Origin: Liolophura sinensis
Lineage: Eukaryota > Mollusca > Polyplacophora > Chitonida > Chitonidae
Direction of reading: 5' to 3'
NCBI RefSeq assembly: GCF_032854445.1
Contig: NC_088302.1
Location: forward strand, 33,883,979-33,947,978
Length of the DNA: 64,000 bases
Part shown: in pieces, positions 34,801 through 49,800 of the stretch
Layout: the number at the start of each line of letters is the position of its first letter
How positions within the stretch are numbered: the first letter of the stretch is position 1
Notes under the pieces: generated by a model
The model's database searches: none
What the model saw: the letters and a program-made list of their open reading frames with translations, nothing else
Told to the model about the DNA's origin: nothing
Made by a program: the position numbers and the translations under genes

Positions 34801-37800
34801 GGTGTGGTTGTTACTGACTGAGCACCGTGGGAGAGTATCGGGTGGTCAGCGAATTATACTGACAATTAAAGAATGTAATAAACAAGCTCGCACTTCAATT
34901 TTGTTTGGTGTGAACGTTAATGAAATTATGTAATAAAATCAAGCAGTTTAGTAGCTCCTTTGGCCCAACTTTTTGGTATAGTCGAACAATCATACAATCT
35001 GTTGGTAAGTGCTCAGTGGTGTGAAAACAAACTTCTGCCCCTCCTCACTGCATGTACTAGCTGCCTTAAGTTCAGTATTAAGTCTTTTTTGGCTGTATTA
35101 TAGACAGGGAACTGTCTCTGCAAATACATGTAGGTCATGGGTGGTAGCTTTTCTATGCAAAAATGACTCAAAATCACCCATTCAACCCTCCATTCTACAC
35201 TTAGGCCAGGCCCCTCTATCAAGAAGTGATCTTAGACTTATGTGAAAGTTTCATATCACTTTAAAATTGTTGTCTCTCATGTTATAAAGTCAAAATTTTG
35301 CTTGACAAAGTAAAATTCTGGGTACTTTATTCTTCAACAAATTTCAGCCAAAATATTGGAAAGGAACATACCAAGTTTAGTGATTGAAATGTTGACAGAA
35401 GGCTAAGATTCTGGGCTTTTTCAGTTTGTGTATAATGATCCTCTCAAAATATACATGAATAAACATCTTGTAAACATGTGAAAAGGTTGATGAATTGCAG
35501 TACATGTGCCCTAATTCCTCAACAGTTTCGCATATGAAAGAACAATTTTAAGTGCAATTTATGCACATTTTTAGGTTGGTTTTGGAAACAGAACTACATT
35601 GGTTGCATTGGCCAGTTTCAGAGCTTCACAAAAAGTGTAATTTTATCAGTCTACATAGACTAATGCCTTCAGAATATGCTTGAATTAACACCTTACGAAC
35701 ATATGAAAAGTTTGTTTATAAGAACAGTCAGTTGTTGAGTTGTTAATCCCTTTAGAAATTTAAACTAACAACATTAACACAACTGTTTTTCCATTTATAC
35801 CTTATAAAACACATAAAGTCATCCATATTGCTTCCCAGGTCTGCAAGCGATACATGTTCAACAACAGCAGATGCTCACAACCTCCCCATATCTATGCTCT
35901 GGCAGAGCTGGCCTATCAGTCAATGCTCGGGAAGCGGGGCTTGCTGCCAGCCAATCAGTGCATTCTCATCAGGTATATTTGCATAGTGAGAGTAAGAATG
36001 AAATGAATGACTTCAAAATGTTTTTAATGACTCTTCATTATTTTCTTCTTTATTTTTTTAAACCATTTAGTTGAGTACTTCATGTATAATTTGCATACCC
36101 GCTTTCAAGCTGTACTATCCAATGTGTTGTGGAAGCGAACAAAACTTTCAAGATGTGCCATTTATAAATTAATGCAGAGGATGAAGAAATGTATTAATAT
36201 GTTCTTTTGTTGATTTTAAGGAATTTCAGAAAATCGTTGAATTGTAGATTGATGCATTAATTTTAATTTTTGTTGAAGTGGAGAAAGTGGAGCTGGAAAA
36301 ACAGAAAGTACCAAACTTCTTCTGCGCCAGTTGATGGAGCTGTGTAATGGGAACACGCAGTTGGAACAACAAATTCTACAGGTGTGTCTTTGCATTGTTT
36401 ACATTTCGAAACGCCAGATGCAGGTGGTTAAAATTTGACAGTTTGTAAGGGATACAACAAATTTAGTGCAGCAAAACAGGGAATGGTTAGAAATATCTTT
36501 GTTGTTTCTGTACATCTGATTTACATGTTAATACCTGCTGAGAGATATAACGTAATTAATATATGTTTTGTTTATTTGATTGTTTTTTTCAGTAAAATAT
36601 TCAAGAAGTTTTCACTTCGAACTACGGAATCCATTTTTAAGAGTAGTAGAAATAGTGGTGCCCAAAATAAACCAGTGACCTTTGGCAAATTACTAGTAAC
36701 GTTTCCATTGTGTGACACTTGTATGTAGTCACATTTTTTGAGTGAAAGGCAAGTGGTTTTCTTATGAACTTCATGCATGACCACACGAAAGAGCACTGTC
36801 GACCACTTATAGTCATTAATGCCCCCAAGAACAGTGGAAGCCGGGAACTGTGAAAGTTTAAGACTGAGGATGGGATTGCATGATCTTAAGTGACATAGAG
36901 ATCATAAGGCAAGCACCCTAACCCTAGGGCAGTGCCACAGCCCACTCACATTTTGAAATCAGAAAGCTTAATAGGACATGAGTAATATGTATTACTCATG
37001 TAGCATGTATTAATGCAACATTGTTGTTTGTGAAATTTCAGGTTAATCCATTGTTAGAGGCTTTTGGAAACGCGCAGACTCTGATGAATGATAACTCAAG
37101 TCGATTTGGGAAATATATCCAGCTAACATTCCACAAAGGACAAGGTATGGTCAACATGTCTGTCTTATTGAGATATTCTGAAAGAAACTTTAAGAGACAA
37201 TTCTGCTGAATTTATCTTTCATTTTGAGTAATTAAACTTTCGGATCAAGTTTATTTATTTAATTTATGTATTTTTTTTATTTCATCAAGACTCAGTGCCA
37301 TAATCATGAATTTTTCACTTTTATGATGATAATCAGTTTTATGGGTAGTGGAAACTGGTGTGCCTGGAGTAAACCACAGGCCTTTGGCAAGTTACTGACG
37401 GACTTTCAGCATGTGACTTGCATATATTTATGCGTATACACTATACTGGTAAAAGAGGAGTTCCTCTCCGGCTGTACCTGGGAAGGTCTGCAGCAACCTG
37501 CGAATGGCCGGTTGCCCGGATGCCCGGTTTCCTCCCACCATAATGCTAACCGCCGTCATATCAGTTAAATGTTCTTGGGTACGGTGTGAAACACCAATCA
37601 AATAAATAAATAAATAAATGAAAGAGAAGTGGCCTTGACAGTGAATATTTGACACACAGGCAATGTAGATGGCTTATTGTCACCCTCAGCCCCACCAAGA
37701 GGGAGAGGGAAGGAAGCCATTTATGTAATGTCATCTTTGCAAGCCCAAAAGTGTATTTGTTACATACAGATAGAAGCATTAGAATAAATTTGTGGCATGA

Positions 37801-40800
37801 TAAGATAATATCAGGTCATTATACAGAGTTTTTCAAAAAGTTTTTCACAATTTACTTTGTCACATAAGAAGATACAGTTGTGTGCACAAAATTAATGTGG
37901 GAAATGTTAGGGTTTGCTGGCTACATGGACGTCAAAAGAATACAAGTAGCTTGTCGGACATGTTTGCCGTTTGAGGCAAAGGAAACACTGAAAAGAAACA
38001 CTTTTCAGGAATGTCAGTTTCTTTTTTTTTAGAATTTTTCAAGCAAATAAGGTGCAGTTGACATGTTTGAAACAGAGGAATACATGGTGACATTTTCTGA
38101 TGATATTGTCACCAGTGATGTCACAGGATTTTTTTGTTACGCTCTGAACACACAGAGACCGCTAGACTTTTTACATACAAAATTCATATAGAGCTGGGTA
38201 GTTGCCTAATATCCCTTGAAGCAAACTATTTCAAAGCAGAGTAGAAACATGGATTGGGTTCCAACAAACCACCCTAGAATCTGATGTTTCAAGGTGTTTA
38301 ACTAAATTGCACAGGAAAAAATTTTAAAGGAAAAGACCTCAAAAAATCAAAGTAGGTATCACTAAATAGACCAGTTGAAACTATGCATAAATATACTTCC
38401 ATTTATTTTTTTAGATTTTTGTGAAGAGAGAGAAAGGTATTCAAACATTTGAATTCTAAGGTGGGCTTTATGGACCATACTATCAGAGTTTAGGAACTCT
38501 GATAGTTTAGGTTTTTTCCAACTTTAATCATGACACTGAATGTTGGAATAGCTCTTTTCACCCATGAGTATAATATTACTGAAATAATGCTCCGAAGAAT
38601 TCCTTCCCTCTGGTGAACATTAGGACAAAAAAGGTTCAGAGTTCGTTAATACCAAGATGACTCATAAAGCCCATCAAAGTATTCAAATAGTTGAATGCCC
38701 TTCAACGTTCTTCAAAAAATCTGAAAAAATAAATGAAAGTATTTTCATGCATAGTTTTCAGTTGCTTGTATGATGAACCTTACTTCATATTTTACCTTTC
38801 CTTTTATTTAACAGACAATGAATGTGTTTTCTAAAATTTGAGACTGCGAACATCTGGGCATTTGACATTTTTCTCGTGCCAACACGCTTTTCTTATGCAG
38901 ACACGGCAGTGAGAATATTGTTTAAAGAACATGGGGGTTAATACAAAACTCTGCTTCAAGGCCTTGTAAATCCAAAACCAGATTTTGTTGCTGTTCCCCA
39001 TTTACATATGCTGTGCAGTTTGTCCTGTTGTCAAACATAATGTAATTTCTAGGTGTTATTGACTGTAGTTCGCAGAATATCGTCCAGTGTTGTTTGTATA
39101 CCGTACCATATCATGTTTTCACCTTGTCGTCCGCTTGCCGCTGCCTCATGTGACTGAAGTGGCCGAATATGCGCGGTCTCGAACATGATCTTGGCTATAT
39201 ATATATTCATAGATGTACTTTACATTAGAGTTTTCTTTACCTTAATTTTTGCTGCCTACAATATCTTCTCCAGGTCCTATATTTTGTGGAGAAAAAAAAG
39301 TAAATGAAGAATTGTGTTTTTTTTTTGTACAATTGCCCTTTTAGTGCTTGGAGCCAAAATCTCAGAATATCTGTTGGAGAAATCGCGTCTAGTCCAGCAG
39401 GATGCAGGGGAAGAAAATTTCCATGTGTTTTACTACATGTTTGCTGGGAAAACTGCTGATAGCTTGGCTGAATTATCCATGTCTCCACGTAAACGCTACA
39501 GGTAAAATCTTTGTCGTGTAATGTGAAAGGGTTTTAGTTAAACAGTTGACATTCTGTTTGTGAGTAAAACTGATAGTAGTACACGTACTACATTTTGAGT
39601 GAAATAGTTGGTTTGTTGAAGGTAATGAAATCTAGGTGTTGCTATTCAAGGATTGTTTGTTCCCCTATATTTCCCTCTACAGGTACATGTTCACTGATGT
39701 GCATGCAGGTATAACATCAGCATTGACGCTTTTCATTTCAAAAGAGTGTTGAAATGTGTAACATTGTACAGAATCATATATTACAGTTATTTGGCAAACG
39801 GAATCTCATCTGAAAATGTAACAGTTGTTCATGTTACAAGTATGTGACCAAAGGAATCTATCCTGAAAAATGTACTGTTTTAAAATGTAATACAGTACTT
39901 GGTATACACCTGAAAATTTGCTATTTCTTTGTTTTACAGTTATATGGCCAGTTGACTCTCAGTGTTGAAAATGTACTATTTTTTCATATTATAGTTATGT
40001 GGTCAGAGGAATCTGACTTGAAAAGGTACTAATTGTTTTTATTACAGGTATTTGGTTAAAGGAATCGCACCTGAAAATGTAACAAAATCCAAGCTGAAAT
40101 ATGATGAGTTGATAAATGCTCTTGAGCTTGTTGGTTTCACAGACAGGGTAAGTACAAGATATGGAAAATATTGATTAAATAGATAAGTTGTTGAAATAAA
40201 CAGATATCAATATATAGATGATTGAACTAGAATTGAACTAAGTTGCTCATTTTCTTGATTCTGGGAGTTCTAGAGATTTTAGAAAGGTGCTTTCAAAGGT
40301 ATTTGGGGTGTTAGGATGATATCATAGTGGAAAAATGTAAATTTTAGCACCAGAAGTAATATCTCATGACATTTAGTAGCCTCCAAAAATGCTCTTTTAT
40401 GGTCGAATTTAATTAGGTCATTTAAAACTACATTTCACATTATCAAGAAGCCATATACATGTACATGCACCTTATCGAATGTTTCTTGAATAAGTTTTAG
40501 TAAACAGTTCCTGGTGTAATAATGTATTTCACCTAAAGTTTAGCACTTTTCAGTGACAAATTTATTCTGGTTGAGTTTTTGTGAAGTTTGACTAATTTCT
40601 TATTAGAAAAACCTATGTTCATTTGGCATAAAAAGTATCTTTTTAAAGTCTTTAGATGAACTGGAGTAGTTTTGACTTTTCAATCAGGTTGTGTTAAAGT
40701 TAAAGTAGATTTTTTCAGAATTCATTTTTTATTATTCCTTATTAAATATTTTTGTTCTTCTAATGAGTCTTATAAACTGTTGTTAGTGCTGGATTTAATT

Positions 40801-43800
40801 ACCTTCTGTGTACTATTCTTATTTGGTATGATGTACTTCAAGTACTCTATAGATAAAAATAAGTTTAAAGGGTTACTGGGCATATAGTGGATCATGATTG
40901 TGGTGAACGATGTTGTTTTTGATTTAACAGGAACAGTCTGACATGTTCACCATACTGGCTGGCATTCTACATTTAGGAGAGGTGGTTTTCTCACCTGACG
41001 AATCAGAAGCAGCGACAATAAGAGAGCAAGGCGGTGCTCAAGCAATTGCTGTAGCTTGTGTAAGTCCTTTTCATTGGTTAAGTTGATATAATACATGTAC
41101 TTGTAACAAACACATTTGTAATAAAGTCGCGGAATGTGATAAATGTTTTGCATTAACATTTACTTCAGATACCATCATAAATCACCTTGCACCGTCAAAT
41201 TAATTGTGTTGAGAAAATGTATGATATGTTAGACTCTTTCCTGTATTTTTTTCCAAATTCCATAGTTTGTTACAAAATATAATGCTGTGATTGACATGAA
41301 TTGGCAATGGTTCGCATTTCCTTGGTTAGGCCAAAATATTTTTAAGCGATGCACCAGGTCATGGTTTTATTTTTGAATGACATGCTTGACTATACATAGT
41401 AAATAGCGTTTAATGGTGCGTGCAGTCCAAGCTGTAAAATCCCCTGGAGCCATTTTGTGGCAGGCCATCAGCCTGCCAGTAGTTTGCCCGTAGTGGGCTT
41501 GTGAACTGGATGTGAACCAATGAGCAGATAGGGTTGTAGCTGTGAATCCAGCTCGGGCTGTTTAGTTATTTCTTAAATAAAGGCTGGTGGAAATGAATTC
41601 TGTACAAGTGTATGAGCGAGGCATTACCTAAAAATCATTTAAAGAAATCATTTGGATTTATAAGTACTTGATAAGTGACTTAAATAAACAAGAATTAAAT
41701 GTGTTTGATTCTTCTTTTGCTCTCTTTCATTTTTGTTTTCATATTTGCACATGCAAAATCTTTTATCACGTTCTGTTGGTTTTCTGTAGAACTGTTTTTT
41801 TGTTGTACAAATGTACATTGTGATTAAGAAAAGTTTGCTCATGTCATTTTTGTCTTGTAGCATTTGCTAGGAATTGACACAACGGAGGTGAGCAAGTGTT
41901 TAACGTCCAGTTTGACTGTAACAAGGGGAGATCATGTAGAGAGGAAATACACCATACAGCAGGCTGAAGGTAGGTTGATCATTTGATTGATGGATTGATT
42001 GATTGATTGATCGATTGCAGGTTAATGCCATACTTAAGAATTTTTTTTAGTCAGTTTTATGGCTGGAGGAAGTTACGGACAAAATCTCTTCACAAATCTG
42101 ACAGCCTTTTTCCCCTGTTTTTGGTTGAAAGAATATAAGGGACCTTCAGCTAACAAAAAACTGCCAAAAAATGTTCTCACATTTGCCGCTGATCGCTGAT
42201 TTTACCAATAGCCTGTATGAATGGTGAGAGCAGAGGAATCGATGAAACTTGCTGAAGATAGATGTACCCCTCATGTCTGGAGTGATCATAAAGCTCACAC
42301 CATGCCACGTGTATTTTACAGCCATATCAAGATTTATTGCAGCAAAGCTTTTAATTGATAAAATAGACAGGTTCTTCAGATGATTCCAAACAAGAAAAAG
42401 TACAAAGAGGGAACCAAGAACATGCTAAAACATAAAATTTTAAAAGATTTCTTTTGTGTGAAGAATTGGACTTTTTAAAAGTTGCATTTATTTTGAAGGA
42501 CACATTAAAACATACACATATAGGCCACACTATATATGAACCTTACGTGACTCCAAATTTATTTGTGTTCTGCAAGTGAGTTGACACTAAAAAGTCCAAA
42601 AATGGAATAATAATAAAATTAAAAATCCAGCTTTATATTTTGTCCAATCTGCATGTCTTTTATGAATTTCCTGCTTTTCATGGTTTTCCCATCACATGAA
42701 TATATGTCACGAACAATTGCTGGGACAGTCCCACATTTCCTACAAATTAGACAAGTTTTAATTTTTTTTATTGTTATGCTCTCCTCGGACATGGAAAAAG
42801 ATTCATTCTGACCGTAAAAAAAAAAAAAATTTAAATTGATGTGTCTTGAAATCATTTAATTTAGTAACAAATTGTGTTCTGAGGTAAGAGCAGATAACTT
42901 TACTTTTTTGTTTCTATTTTACTTGGAATAATTGTATGTAAACGACTTACATACAGTATTGGTTTTCATTGTATCTCAAGTAGACATATGAAGTACAATG
43001 TATATCTGCAAATGAATGATGTGCCAGTTAAATTTGTTACTTTAAGTCTTTTCAATGAAGTTCAACAAATAAGTAGAACAACCAGGTCTGACCGTTATTT
43101 TTTTCTTTCAGATGTCCGAGATGCAATGGCGAAGGCATTGTATGGAAGGCTGTTTGGCTGGATTGTTAACAAAGTCAATCAGTTGGTGGGCTCCAAAACC
43201 ATTATTCCTCCCAATGAAAGCCAGCAAATAGGTAATATTTCAAAAATGCATGAAAAAGGGCTAAAATTATTTTATTTCACTGTATGAAGGAGATGCCTGT
43301 TTTTGGCAAGGTGATTTAGAGGCTTTGGTAAATGCGTACTGTATTTCACCTGAAGTTGTCATTTTTAATGGGACACATTTTCTTTGATTCTGATTGATTC
43401 ATCCACCTTTTGGGGCAACTTAAGTGTTTTTGTGAAGTATGATTACTTTCAGACATGTCAGAAAAAAAAAGGTGTTGACATCAAAAGTGTCATTTTGAGG
43501 CATACATACATATGCTTGTGAAATACATTTTTACGTACTTTCACTTTAGGTGAAATGCAGTCCATTTATGAACTATGGCAGCTTTCAGTGTGGTATGTTA
43601 CATGCACATGCAGTTGGCATTAAAAGTTAAGACAGCATCAACATTTACAACACAACACCACAGGATTGTAATTCTCTTAACGTTATTGTTTAAGGTATTA
43701 TAATGGGAGAAATTTGTAAATAGGTATTCTTAGACAAGTTTGCCTGGGTTTTACCCTTAATTTTGTAAAAATCGACCTAAGTGCTGGATGCAAGCAATAC

Positions 43801-46800
43801 TTTCGGGCATAGGAGGATCTCACCTTAATATATGTATGTAATATTCAGTCAAATAAACACACATACATTGTAATATTTTTTTATTCAGGGATTTTGGATA
43901 TATTTGGATTTGAGCATTTTGAACACAACAGTTTTGAGCAGGCATGTATCAACCTGGCAAATGAGCAGCTGCAACTGTTCTTCAATCAGGTGAGTTGTGT
44001 TTTTGTCAGCTTTTGAAAACATAGTGGTTACCATTCATAAATCAAGCATACACATTACCTGGGCCTCTGTGGCCCAATGGGCCAGCATGTTAGCATTGTG
44101 CACTGACCCAGGAGCCTGTCATCAATGTGATGGCTGTGAGTTCAAGTCCAGCTAATGCTGGTTTCCTTTCCGGTCAGGCATGAAAAGGTCTTCAGCAACC
44201 TGCAGATGGTTGTGGGTTCCATACCTTCCATACAATGCCTTGGCTCTGCCCAGTTTCCTTCCTCCATAAAGCTGGCTGCCGTTTTATAAGTGATATTCCC
44301 TATTCCTCAACCTTTTTGCTTACGAAAGAGCAACTTTCAATGCAGTTTATGCACATTTTGGATTGATTTTTGAGACAAACCTTGGTTGACATTGGTTGGA
44401 TTGGCCAATGTCATGGACTCACAAAAATTATAATTTTATCAGTTCAAAGAATAATGCCTTTAGAATATGCTTGAATACACAACTTGCAAATATGTGAAAA
44501 GGTTAAAGAACTCTTGAGTAAGGTGTAACATTCCTGTCAAATAAAGAAATCAATCAAACAGACATACAAGTCCTGTTTTATTTACCTTGAAACGTGTCGG
44601 TGGAGCTTCCACCGTAGAATTTTCGTGTTCACTTCAATGCAAGGTGTAAGAGCTCAGTTTGTGGACACATTGAAGCTTGTTTGTATTGTAAAACAAGGGA
44701 GCGCATGGATGCACATTACCTGTGAATACCAAGTGACATGTCTCACCAATGCAGTCGCTGTGAGTTCAAGCCCAGCTCATGCTGGCTTCCTCTCCGACCG
44801 TATGTGGGAAGGTCTGGCAGCAACCTGCAGATGGTCGTGGGTTTCGCCCGGTTTCCGCCCACCATAATGCTGGCCGCAGTCGTATAAGTTAAATATTCTT
44901 GAGTACGTGTAAAACACCAATCAAAAAATAAAAAACAAAAAAACCAAGTGACATGTTACTATTTTTTCATTTCAGTTTGTTTTTAAACAAGAACAAGAAG
45001 AATACACAAGGGAAGGCATCGATTGGACAGAAGTTAAATTTTCAGATAACCAACATTTATTGGTGAGTTTTGTCCTGATTTATAACATTATGACATTTTG
45101 TCCTGAGCATTTGTAACATTGGTGTCAATATATAGCTGTATGTGAGAAAGATTGTTCCTTACTTCTGCTAGCCAATTGCTGGTGCTTTACCTAAAATATT
45201 TCTTTTTCCTGCACACCTAAAACTGACAGCCATGAGTGAAATGTTCTCAAATACACTGTCAAAGTCCAATCAATCAAATTTATATGCATGTACAAGTATA
45301 AAATTTAATATATATTTGCACTCTAAACTTTATGCATGGTTGTTAATTTCTTACATGTAACTATTAACAACATGCTCCTCTGAAGCACACGTACATAAAC
45401 ATGCAATACTGACTTTTGCAATATTCTCAACATTTCAGGACCTGTTCCTGGATAAACCCATTGGGATCCTGTCTCTGTTGGATGAAGAAAGCTTTTTCCC
45501 CTCAGTAAGCAGTCACCAGAATATCGATATAAATGTCAATGTGCTTATGTACCTCGTGAAATGATGCACCATTACTTACCATACCACTGACCAATTCCAC
45601 CAGGCCATTTCTGACTCAAGATAAAATCCAAAACCTCTTCACTATGTCTAGATTTTGGTACAGGAAGCTGAAATTTAGACACATCTGTCTAAGGTAATAT
45701 TGATGAAGAGGACAAAATTTTAATTTCCAAAGCCGAAAAATAAACTTTACGATCGTATTTCCAGTACTGACTGAAGTCAGAAATGGCTCTGTGCAATCAG
45801 CCCCAGACAATCCTGATTAATCTGGTTTGTACTGGTTTGTACAGTAGGGGGCTTATAAGGTACAATTTTAGGCCTATACTGTAAAATATTCATGAAACGC
45901 TATGATTATATGGAAAATAAAGAAAACTATAACAAATTTTTTTTTTTTAATTTCTTGATTTTTTAATTTCATTTTGGTGTCATATTTTATATCTTAAAAC
46001 GACCTCTGTGTTTTATGCACATTTAGTTTCTTCAGAAATCACATCAACAGTGAACGGTTAAGTGCAAGGAGCTAGGCGCCCAATATTCGAACTAGCTCTC
46101 CCTGCCAGATTTGATTTTATGGCTAAACCCATTGCCTGTTGGTTACTTAATTTCCTGATGGGACAAAATACTGTAGTTTAGAAGAACTTTTACCATCCAA
46201 GAACAGAGCTGAGAATTTTTTTGTGTACTTTTATACATGCACGTTAGAGGCATATCATGAAGTGCATATTAACAAATAAAAACCATTTGTTTCATGTATC
46301 CTTTAAGTATGTACGTACTTACCCTAAATGACCTAAACTTTCGCCCACCAAAGTACATGTTTAGAGGAAAATAAGTGTCACAAAAATATTAGTTTTGGTG
46401 CCGAAACATACCATTTTCCAGTAGAATATTATCTTATGTTCCTTGCAAATCTCAAATCACCTTTCTAAAATCAATAGACCTCTCAGTATCAGGAAAAATG
46501 GGCAAGTTAGTCAAGGAAGAAATTTATGGTCATTTTAGAAATGATAGATTTGTATTTTGTAAGGTAACCATGTACAGGCGTATCATCGTAGTGTTGGTGA
46601 TATCTGTCTTGGTGGCTGTTATCATTATCCTCTTTTTTTGTGGCGGATCACAGATGCTCGCTTTTTATGTTCACAATTGCATATGTATGTTTCAGGGCAC
46701 AGACAGATCTTTTGTGGACAAACTGAATTCCAAGTTCAATCACCTTCCCCATTACAGCAAGTGTAAACACTCTGGTATACGTTTCACCATCTCCCATTAT

Positions 46801-49800
46801 GCAGGACAGGTAAGCGCTGATCCACTCTGTACAGGTTTTTGTCCTTTGTCACCAAAGTGTTGTCCTTTGTCACAAAAGTGTTGTCCTTTGTCACAAAAGT
46901 GGAAGATCAAGACACAGAATTACTACTGTCCTCCTGCTGTCTGTCCATCTGGACGCAATACCTGAAAAGCCATTTTTTCTCGAATACACTGTCAAAGTCC
47001 AATCAATCAAATTTATGTACAAGTATGTACAAGTATAAAATTTAATATATATTTGCACTCTAAACTTTATGTATGGTTTTTAATTTCTGACATGTAACTA
47101 TTAAAAACATGTTCCCCTGAAGCACACGTACATAAACATGCAATACTGACTTCTGCAAAGTTCTGAAAATTTCGGGACCTGTTCCTGGATAAACCCATTG
47201 GGATCTTGTCTCTGTTGGGGCCTTGTCATTGTGAAGATGATGGTTCACATTGCATTTCACTGTGTTCCAGGATCCAAGATGGCTTCCATTGGCCATCTTA
47301 ACTCTCATTCATTTGTCCATGACTTACTGTGAATGCGATGTTATTGAAATCAAAAGATTGTATTGGAACTGGCCTAAGTGAAAGCCTATATAAAGAAATA
47401 AAAAACTGTGGCGATCATGGCATGTTAGTAACCGGTTGCTACATTGTGTCTTGTGTGATTGTTGAAACATGTATGGATGCCCTGTGATCGACTGATAAAT
47501 TAATAACTATTTTGTTGCAGGTCTCTTACAGTGGTAGCAACTGGCTAGAGAAAAACAGGGACACTTTCCCCAGTGGTATCATTAATGCTCTTATGCAGAG
47601 TAAAAATAAGCTGATTGAGCGCATTTTTAAAGGTAAATTAATTTTAACATACATGTATTATGTGTACAATTAGAAAACTATAAGTGAGTTTAACTTTATA
47701 ACTTGCTGTATTCACCATTCTTGGTCAAATTTACGTCAAACAGATCTATGTTAAATAATTTTTGAAAAGGTCTCTTTTTTATTTATATATTTATTTACTG
47801 TTGATTCACGCCTTATTCAAGAATATTTCACTTATACATGGGAGAAAACCGGGCATAACCCGAAGGAAACCCATGACTGTCTGCAGGTTGCTGACAGATC
47901 CATTGTACATGCACGGATCTGCATGTACGTGTACATATGTACTACCGTAGAGGACGCCAGCCTGAACTAGACTTGAACTTACAACGACTGCATTGGTCAA
48001 AGGTTCTTGAGTGACTGTGTTTAGCTAGTGTGCTAACCATGTAGCCACTGAGACTTTTTGAAACAATGTTGAAATGTTGTTCCACAAAACAGTCATAGGC
48101 TGATTGTAAGTTGAGTGTAACTACATGGACATGTGCCAAGGCAACACATGTTCAAGGCAACATATGTTCAAGGCAACACATGTTCAAGGCAACACATGTT
48201 CAAGGCAACACATGTTCAAGGCAAGACATGTTGTAGTATTGTAGTATAGGATCAGTTTAGCCCACTGTTGCCTTGTGGAACAGAGCACAGATCTGGTTCT
48301 ATGAAGTTTGACCTAGACAGAATGTGCAGCTTAAATTCAGACAGATTGTAGTTTATAGTCTGAAATAGACTAGTCCTGGTTGGCCCTTGCTGATTAAGTT
48401 GACTATCAAAGCTCAGTTGAGTTAAACTTAGATGACTTAAACTTATTTGACTATAAAAAGTTCTCTTTGCTGGATCAGGGTCTGATCAGCTTCTAACCAA
48501 TAAATGATCGCAAATTTGTACCAAGTTCTGCATTGCTTATCTGTGGCTTTAAATTTAATCGAGTGTTAACAGTGATAAATAATTGGATTATTGGACATTT
48601 GTCAGGTGCTTGTACCTGGTAGAATGGGATACCTTAGACCTAACCATCCTTCTATTTTAGAGAATTTCTTTAATACAGTATTAAACACCAATTAAATAAA
48701 TATATACTATATTTTCTCCATGGTTTCGGTCATTCGTAAATTACTCATTTTGCTGGATTCTCAGTTCTATTGACTTTAGAAAGGTGCTTTTAGTTGTTTT
48801 CGGAAGGTATGATGATATCCTGCAGGAAAAATGTGAGTTTCAACTCTGCTGAGAGTATTTTCACAACTTTTATTTGCCCCAAGAAATGCACATTTTTAAG
48901 CAATTTTTATTGAAAATAAATGAATAAAGCAGAGCTGAATGTAGTTTTGCAGCTTCCAAGCAGTCTTCACACACTGCCTTTTGATTCTGCTTCAGTACTG
49001 ATCTGTTTCAGCACTTCATGATGTGCTTAGTTATAGTAGCATCGTAACAGCACTAGTATAGTGTATATATTTAGTGTGCGGTTTACTTGACTGCTGTGGA
49101 GTGAAATTCATTCCACTTCTCCTGCTTATTCAGTGTTTTACCAGCGTTACAGACATAAGGTAGAATTGCAACAACATACCACTCGTGGCAGGGTGACCTT
49201 CCTTGGCTTTGAACCAGCAACCTTTGGGTTTTGAATCCAGGCTTATACCACTAAAGAGAAATTCCCCCCAGCCTGTACATGTAGATAGCGTTTATGTTAC
49301 GCCCTGTTACATAACCATGTTAGTTTAGAGCTCAGAGGGTCAATGCAGCAGTGATATACTTAAATAACAGCCTTTATTTAAACAGGTTCTGTCAGTAGAC
49401 AGTGGACATTCTTCCTAGTAACCAGTGATGTTCATATGTGTGTTTATGTGAGCATATTCATGCCTACTATGTATCGTATAAATGTAATATTTTTTTTCCT
49501 GGAATTTATAAAACTTTATGCAACGATGCTTATTCAGTTTGGGAGATGCTTATTTGCCAGACCTCGTGCTTATTTGATGGACAGATGCTTGCTTGGTATG
49601 GGAGATGCTCTTTCTGTTTGGGAGATGGTTATGTGTCAGACGTCGTGCTTATTGGATGAACAGATGGTTGCTTGGTATGGGAGATGCTTTTTCTGTTTGG
49701 GAGATGCTTATTTGTCAGACCTCGTGCTTATTTGATGGACAGATGGTTACTTGGTATGGGAGATGCTTTCTCTGTTTGGGGTATGCTTATTTGTCAGAGC

